In this document: positions 62,000 through 64,000 of the stretch, piece by piece
Position numbering within the stretch: position 1 is the first letter of the stretch
How the letters are laid out: every line of letters starts with the position of its first letter
The notes under the pieces: model-generated
Databases searched by the model: none
Told to the model about the DNA's origin: nothing
Seen by the model: only the letters and a program-made list of their open reading frames with translations
Program-made: the position numbers and the translations under genes
NCBI RefSeq assembly: GCF_036898095.1
Contig: NC_090768.1
Coordinates: 42,524,842-42,588,841, forward strand
Direction: 5' to 3'
Source: Palaemon carinicauda
Lineage: Eukaryota; Arthropoda; Malacostraca; Decapoda; Palaemonidae
DNA: 64,000 bases

Positions 62000-64000
62000 C
62001 TGCCCGCAACTTCAGACAGCAGTAGGAGCCAGACTCAAGAACTTCTGGCAAGCCTGGGAGAAGAGAGGCGCAGATCAACAATCTGTGAGGTTGCTCAGAG
62101 AGGGGTACAAAATCCCTTTTGTACGCAAACCCCCTCTAGCGACGTCCCCCATCGATCTCTCTCCCAGGTACAGAGAGGAAGAAAAGAGACAAGCCCTGAA
62201 ACTGGAAGTGTCTCTTTTGCTAGAGAAGGGAGCGGTGGTCAAAGTCTCGGACCTTCAATCACCGGGGTTTTACAACCGTCTCTTCCTAGTATCAAAGAAG
62301 ACAGGAGGTTGGAGACCGGTGCTAGACGTCAGTGCTCTGAATGTCTTTGTCACAAAGACGAAGTTTTCCATGGAGACCACAAAGTCAGTCTTAGCAGCGG
62401 TCAGAAAGGAAGACTGGATGGTCTCTCTAGACCTAAGGGACGCCTACTTCCACATCCCCATTCACTCAGACTCCCAACCCTTTCTGAGATTCGTCTTCGA
62501 AGATGTGGTTTACCAGTTTCGGGCCCTTTGCTTTGGCCTAAGCACAGCTCCTCTCGTGTTTACGAGGCTGATGAGGAATGTGGCGAAATTCCTCCACTTA
62601 TCGGACATCCGAGCCTCCCTTTATTTGGACGACTGGCTTCTCAGAGCCTCTTCCAGTCGTCGCTGTCTGAAGGATCTCAATTGGACTCTAGATCTGACCA
62701 AGGAATTGGGACTCCTAGTCAATTTGGAAAAGTCGCAGCTGGTCCCATCCCAAACTATTCTGTATTTAGGGATGGAGATTCACAGTCAAGCTTTTCGGGC
62801 TTTTCCGTCGGCCCCCAGAATAGATCAAGCCCTGCTCTCCATCCAGAAGATGCTGAAGAAAGAACGCTGCTCAGTCAGGCTGTGGATGAGTCTGGTAGGG
62901 ACGCTGTCATCCCTGGAGCAATTTGTATCACTAGGAAGACTACACCTCCGTCCTCTTCAATTCCATCTGGCTTTTCACTGGAAAAAGGACAAGACGCTAG
63001 AGGCGGTCTCGATCCCGATTTCCGAAAAGATAAAGTCTGGTCTGACTTGGTGGAAGGACAATATCAGTCTAAGAGAGGGTCTTCCCCTGGCAGTTCAGAT
63101 ACCCAACCACGTTCTCTTCTCGGACGCATCGGACTTGGGCTGGGGCGTGACGCTGGACGGTCGGGAATGCTCAGGTCTGTGGAACTCGAGTCAGAGGAGC
63201 ATGCATATCAACTGCAAGGAGCTTTTGGCGGTTCATCTGGCCTTGAGAAGCTTCGAGTATCTCCTTCGAGGCAAAGTGGTGGAAGTAAACTCAGACAACA
63301 CCACGGCCTTGGCGTACATCTCCAAACAGGGAGGTACCCACTCACTGACGTTGTACGAGATCGCAAGGGACCTGCTCATCTGGTCAAAAGATCGAGGCAT
63401 CTCCCTAGTAACGAGGTTCATCCAGGGCGACTTGAACGTCCTAGCAGATTGTCTCAGTCGGAAAGGTCAGGTAATTCCAACCGAATGGACCCTCCACAAG
63501 GATGTGTGCAAGAGACTTTGGGCGACTTGGGGTCAACCCACTATAGATCTCTTTGCAACCTCGCTGACCAAGAGGCTTCCAATCTATTGCTCTCCAGTCC
63601 CGGACCCAGCAGCAATACATATAGATGCCTTCCTCCTAGATTGGTCACATCTGGATCTTTACGCATTCCCACCATTCAAGATTGTCAACAAGGTACTGCA
63701 GAAGTTCGCCTCTCACGAAGGGACAAGGTTGACGTTAGTTGCTCCCCTCTGGCCCGCGAGAGAATGGTTCACCGAGGTACTTCGATGGTTAGTAGACGTT
63801 CCCAGAAGTCTTCCTCTAAGAGTAGACCTTCTACGTCAGCCACACGTAAAGAAGGTACACCAAAGTCTCCACGCTCTTCGTCTGACTGCCTTCAGACTAT
63901 CGAAAGACTCTCGAGAGCTAGAGGCTTTTCGAAGGAGGCAGCCAGTGCGATTGCTAGAGCAAGGAGAGCGTCTACCATTAGAGTCTACCAATCGAAGTGG
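61878..64000 (+). CDS. DIRS element 2 pol: reverse transcriptase, RNase H, Dam-like region (end outside window)
   Basis: Open from 61878 (after TAG at 61875) to the window edge, about 707 codons without a stop, in the +1 frame relative to ORF1 and overlapping it by 122 nt. RT motifs: LFLVSKKTGGWRPVLDVSAL, WMVSLDLRDAYFHIPI (motif A), LCFGLSTAPLVFTRLM (B), YLDDW at 62622-62636 (C), LGLLVNLEKS, LYLGM. RNase H residues: LFSDASDLGWGV, CKELLAVHL, VNSDNTTALAYI, GDLNVLADCLSR. Then IDLFATSLTKRLPIYCSPV, AFLLDWSHLDLYAFPPF, TLVAPLWPAREW: the region called Dam-like methyltransferase in known DIRS elements. The first in-frame ATG is far inside (about 62373), so translation probably depends on ORF1. The 3' end overlaps the recombinase frame. 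Confidence 0.9.
63764..64000 (+). CDS. DIRS element 2 tyrosine recombinase, N-terminal part (cut by window edge)
   Basis: An ATG at 63764 opens a second frame overlapping the end of pol: MVHRGTSMVSRRSQKSSSKS, then RKEGTPKSPRSSSDCLQTIE, RLSRARGFSKEAASAIARAR, RASTIRVYQSK. The last part matches the SAM-like N-terminal core-binding segment of element 1's recombinase (49800-49870). The catalytic domain lies beyond 64000. Pol and recombinase in overlapping frames is the arrangement known for DIRS elements. Confidence 0.85.
   Translation, partial: MVHRGTSMVSRRSQKSSSKSRPSTSATRKEGTPKSPRSSSDCLQTIERLSRARGFSKEAASAIARARRASTIRVYQSKW

Larger units (their letters stand above)
59177..64000 (+). mobile_element. 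DIRS-type tyrosine-recombinase retrotransposon, element 2 (right end outside window)
   Basis: The left end AAATATTAAACTTAGCCGGT is a diverged relative of element 1's ITR; the block GATCGCTATACAGG is shared exactly. ORF1, an uninterrupted pol frame and the start of a recombinase frame follow in order, with no disabling mutation in the visible part. The insertion is in RNF14 intron 3, same strand as the gene. The ICR and right ITR must lie beyond 64000. Confidence 0.9.

Overview
This is a TE-rich, AT-rich animal nuclear window, most probably from a decapod crustacean (a prawn or shrimp). That placement rests on split genes with GT-AG introns, long (GA)n, (TA)n and (TAA)n microsatellites, tRNA-derived SINEs, several non-LTR retrotransposon tails and DIRS-type retrotransposons. 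It also rests on dispersed repeats I recognise from decapod sequence. The species cannot be fixed from the sequence alone. There are no prokaryotic genes, rRNA genes or CRISPR arrays.

Two host genes are supported, and both are partial. On the minus strand, a RETREG/FAM134-family reticulophagy receptor has its start-codon exon at 23844-24049 and its second coding exon at 10551-10709. They join in phase across a 13.1-kb intron, and the rest should lie to the left. On the plus strand, an RNF14-type RBR E3 ubiquitin ligase has coding exons at 52031-52222, 54794-54927 and 57696-58316. These give 312 residues (RWD domain, linker, RING1) in one frame; the IBR and RING2 should lie beyond the right edge.

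The remainder is repeats. 1-10 kb is microsatellites, duplicated (GA)n modules and degenerate tandem repeats. 10.7-23.8 kb is RETREG intron 1, with LINE fragments, (TA)n arrays and several copies of a retroposon with a (TAA)n tail. 24-44 kb is intergenic, with two minisatellite arrays (63-bp and about 41-bp units), three foldback elements, a tRNA-derived SINE and further retroposons. 41.8-44.2 kb holds a decayed DIRS-type element with a LINE tail inserted in it.

The most informative region is 44.7-64 kb, with several tyrosine-recombinase (DIRS-type) retrotransposons around and inside RNF14. Element 1 (44771-51548) has perfect 153-bp inverted terminal repeats. It also has an internal complementary region whose two halves match the left end (39 bp) and right end (54 bp) exactly, overlapping by one AT: the circle-junction signature of DIRS elements. 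Its genes are dead: the RT core is deleted and the recombinase is interrupted. A tRNA-derived SINE and heptapeptide-coding repeats sit in its ORF1. Element 2 (about 59177 to beyond 64000) lies in the RNF14 intron after the RING1 exon. It has an 813-codon ORF1, an uninterrupted RT-RNase H-(Dam-like) ORF and an overlapping recombinase ORF, so it may be a live partner. A third, decayed lineage lies at 41.8-44.2 kb and in RNF14 introns 1 and 2.
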